DNA from: CAIKBL01 sp043734785 | GTDB taxonomy: Bacteria; Pseudomonadota; Gammaproteobacteria; Ga0077536 | Direction of reading: 5' to 3' | Assembly: GCA_043734785.1 (NCBI GenBank) | Contig: JAYTEX010000058.1 | Location: 1-6,834, forward strand | Length of the DNA: 6,834 nucleotides | Shown: positions 5,403-6,834 of the stretch, piece by piece | Numbering within the stretch: position 1 is the stretch's first letter | Layout of the letters: each line of letters opens with the position of its first letter | Program-made: the position numbers and the translations under genes | The notes under the pieces: model-generated | Database searches by the model: none | What the model saw: the letters and a program-made list of their open reading frames with translations, nothing else | What the model was told of the DNA's origin: nothing

Positions 5403-6590
5403 ATGAAAATCCCTCGCGTTATCTTAAAGACCGGCCGTGAGAAAGCCCTGCTCCGCCGACACCCCTGGGTTTTTTCCGGCGCCATCGCGCGCCTCGATGG
5501 TGCGCCGCAGACGGGTCAGGTAGTGCGTGTTGAAGCGGGCGACGGGCGCTTCCTCGGGTGGGGAGCCTATAGCCCGGTGTCGCAAATTACGGTGCGCGTG
5601 TGGAGCTTCGATGAGGCGCGCCCGGTGGATGCAAGCCTCATCATAGACAAGGTGCAGAGCGCCGTGCGCCGCCGTCTGCGCCTGCCGGGCGCGCGCAACG
5701 CATTGCGGATCATCAATGCGGAAGCCGATGGCCTGCCCGGCGTGATATGCGATCGCTACGACACACAACTGGTGCTGCAGCTCTCGAGCGCAGGCGCCGT
5801 GCACTGGCGCGAAGCGATTGTGGATGGACTGCTTGCGGCAACCCATCTAGATCAGATTTTTGAACGTTCCGATGCAGAGATCATGGCGCTCGAAGGCCTG
5901 GCTGAAAGCGTCGGTCCTTTGCGTGGCACCACGCCCGACACGCCCCTGCCGATCAACGAAGGTGATTTGCGCTACACCGTCAGTATTGCGCATGGCCACA
6001 AGACCGGGTTCTATCTCGATCAACGTGACAACCGTCAGCTGGTACAAGCGGCCGCAGGAGTCGAAGAAGTCCTCGATTGCTTCTGCTACACCGGGGGCTT
6101 CACGCTGAACGCCCTGGCAGGCGGGGCGCAACGCGTGACGGCGATCGATTCATCGGCCGACGCGCTAGCGCTTGCCCGCACCCATATCGCGCTCAATGGA
6201 CTCAACGCAGACCGCGTGGATTTCATCGAGGACGACGTCTTCAAGCGCCTGCGCAAGCTGCGCGATCAAGCGCGCGTATTTGATTTGATCATTCTCGACC
6301 CGCCCAAATTCGCGCCGACCGCCGCGCTCGCTGGGCGCGCCGCGCGCGGTTACAAAGATATCAATTTGTTGGCCTTCAAACTTTTGAAGCCCGGCGGCCT
6401 GCTGTTCACGTTCTCGTGTTCTGGCGGCGTGCACCGCGATCTCTTCCAGAAAATTGTCGCCGGCGCGGCGCTCGATGCCGGCGTCGAAGCGCAGCTCCTG
6501 CGGCATCTCAGTCCAGGTGCCGATCATCCCGTTGCGTTGAATTTTCCGGAGGGCGATTACCTGAAAGGATTAATGCTACAGGTCGCTTGA
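5403..6590 (+). CDS. rlmI: 23S rRNA (cytosine-5)-methyltransferase RlmI
   Basis: A 395-residue protein, nearly the 396 of E. coli RlmI, which makes m5C1962 in 23S rRNA using S-adenosylmethionine. Domains in order: an N-terminal PUA RNA-binding domain (about 1-80, with HPWVFSGAI and GWGAYSP), a central domain (AEADGLPGVICDRYD at 107-121 and GHKTGFYLDQRDNR at 198-211), and a Rossmann methyltransferase domain from about 215. The latter has the SAM-binding DCFCYTGGF (225-233), AIDSS at the end of strand 2, the catalytic LDPPKF (298-303) and FSCSG with the probable nucleophile Cys339. The C-terminal FPEGDYLKGL is typical. All key residues are present and the reading frame is intact. The start ATG fits the family but has no visible Shine-Dalgarno sequence. 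It is separated from the upstream cluster by a terminator and 97 nt, so it is probably transcribed on its own. Confidence 0.93.
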   Translation: MKIPRVILKTGREKALLRRHPWVFSGAIARLDGAPQTGQVVRVEAGDGRFLGWGAYSPVSQITVRVWSFDEARPVDASLIIDKVQSAVRRRLRLPGARNALRIINAEADGLPGVICDRYDTQLVLQLSSAGAVHWREAIVDGLLAATHLDQIFERSDAEIMALEGLAESVGPLRGTTPDTPLPINEGDLRYTVSIAHGHKTGFYLDQRDNRQLVQAAAGVEEVLDCFCYTGGFTLNALAGGAQRVTAIDSSADALALARTHIALNGLNADRVDFIEDDVFKRLRKLRDQARVFDLIILDPPKFAPTAALAGRAARGYKDINLLAFKLLKPGGLLFTFSCSGGVHRDLFQKIVAGAALDAGVEAQLLRHLSPGADHPVALNFPEGDYLKGLMLQVA

Positions 6591-6766
6591 CCATGATCGA
6601 TCGTCATCCCCGGCGGAGCGCGGTCAGCCGCGAATCCTTAAAATCCCTGCGTCCTCGAAGTAATTGACTGAGCAAAAGCCGCACCTCCTCTACTATCATT
6701 ACGTGACTGATGTCGCACCGTCGTTCGATGCGCTAAGCGACCGCCGCAAAATAAAAGCTTGATTTT
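6591..6766. other. Intergenic region downstream of rlmI
   Basis: About 176 nt without a supported gene. It holds a small GC-rich hairpin (CGCGG 6619-6623 with CCGCG 6628-6632, loop TCAG) with no T-run, so it is a poor terminator, and a TTGACT (6664-6669) whose TACTAT partner (6691-6696) is 21 nt away, too far for a standard sigma70 promoter. A 24-codon frame starting at 6593 has no ribosome binding site or recognisable content. Confidence 0.5.
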
Positions 6767-6772
6767 ATGCGC
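6748..6772. repeat. AT-rich imperfect inverted repeat before the possible last gene
   Basis: AAAAT (6748-6752) and ATTTT (6762-6766) flank an AAGCTT-centred loop, with CGC and GCG just outside in imperfect register. It touches the possible start codon at 6767, so it could be an operator or a hairpin hiding the start. Short enough to be chance. Confidence 0.25.
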
Positions 6773-6834
6773 TCTGAAGATCCTCATCTGGGGATGATGA
6801 AGGAACGCAAAGCCAAAGAATTGAAGATCCGGGA
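6767..6834 (+). CDS. Possible start of a gene running off the window
   Basis: A frame from ATG 6767 stays open for 22 codons to the edge. It is highly charged (KERKAKELKIR at the end) and could be the beginning of a helical or nucleic-acid-binding protein, but too little is visible to name a family. Alternative in-frame starts are ATG 6794 and ATG 6797. No strong ribosome binding site precedes any of them. Confidence 0.35.
   Translation, partial: MRSEDPHLGMMKERKAKELKIR

Noticed and set aside
6593..6667. A 24-codon frame just after rlmI
   Set aside because: No ribosome binding site, no recognisable content and an Arg/Ser-rich composition expected of chance reading.
6664..6696. TTGACT ... TACTAT as a sigma70 promoter for the last possible gene
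   Set aside because: The 21-nt spacing is outside the usual range; shifting to a 19-nt spacing leaves a poor -10 match.

Overview
The window reads as chromosomal DNA of a GC-rich Gram-negative proteobacterium, probably gamma- or beta-proteobacterial. The evidence is a CybB-type cytochrome b561, a full-length RlmI-type 23S rRNA methyltransferase, a periplasmic YkuD-fold L,D-transpeptidase and an ExbB/TolQ-like inner-membrane channel protein. I see no transposase, integrase, CRISPR array, tRNA or rRNA.

Layout. Positions 1-1479 lie on the minus strand: a cytochrome b561 gene (949-1479) followed 25 nt later by a membrane sensor histidine kinase (923 down to the left edge, where its kinase core is cut off). 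A 214-nt divergent intergenic region (1480-1693) carries candidate promoters for both directions. Six plus-strand genes then follow closely (1694-5305): an exported L,D-transpeptidase, an exported DUF302 protein overlapping it by ATGA, an ExbB/TolQ/MotA-like channel subunit, a single-span protein with an ExbD-like anchor and a DUF2135/YfaP-like periplasmic domain, and two tandem paralogous two-span membrane proteins of unknown family. A probable rho-independent terminator overlaps the last stop codon (5296-5318). The rlmI gene (5403-6590) follows as a separate unit. The last 244 nt are mostly intergenic, with a possible gene start near 6767 running off the window.

How the genes may work together. 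The six-gene cluster is the most interesting part. It pairs a proton-channel-type subunit (LGTLVG and STALYTT helices) with a partner whose membrane anchor begins with PFD, like the functional Asp of ExbD/TolR/MotB. The partner's periplasmic part is not a TolR/ExbD or OmpA-like peptidoglycan-binding domain but a beta-rich DUF2135-like domain. Joined to a cell-wall cross-linking enzyme and two paralogous membrane proteins, this suggests an undescribed proton-motive-force-driven envelope complex. That function is inference; the sequence shows only family resemblance, topology and gene order. The b561/kinase pair could form a redox or envelope sensing unit, also inference.
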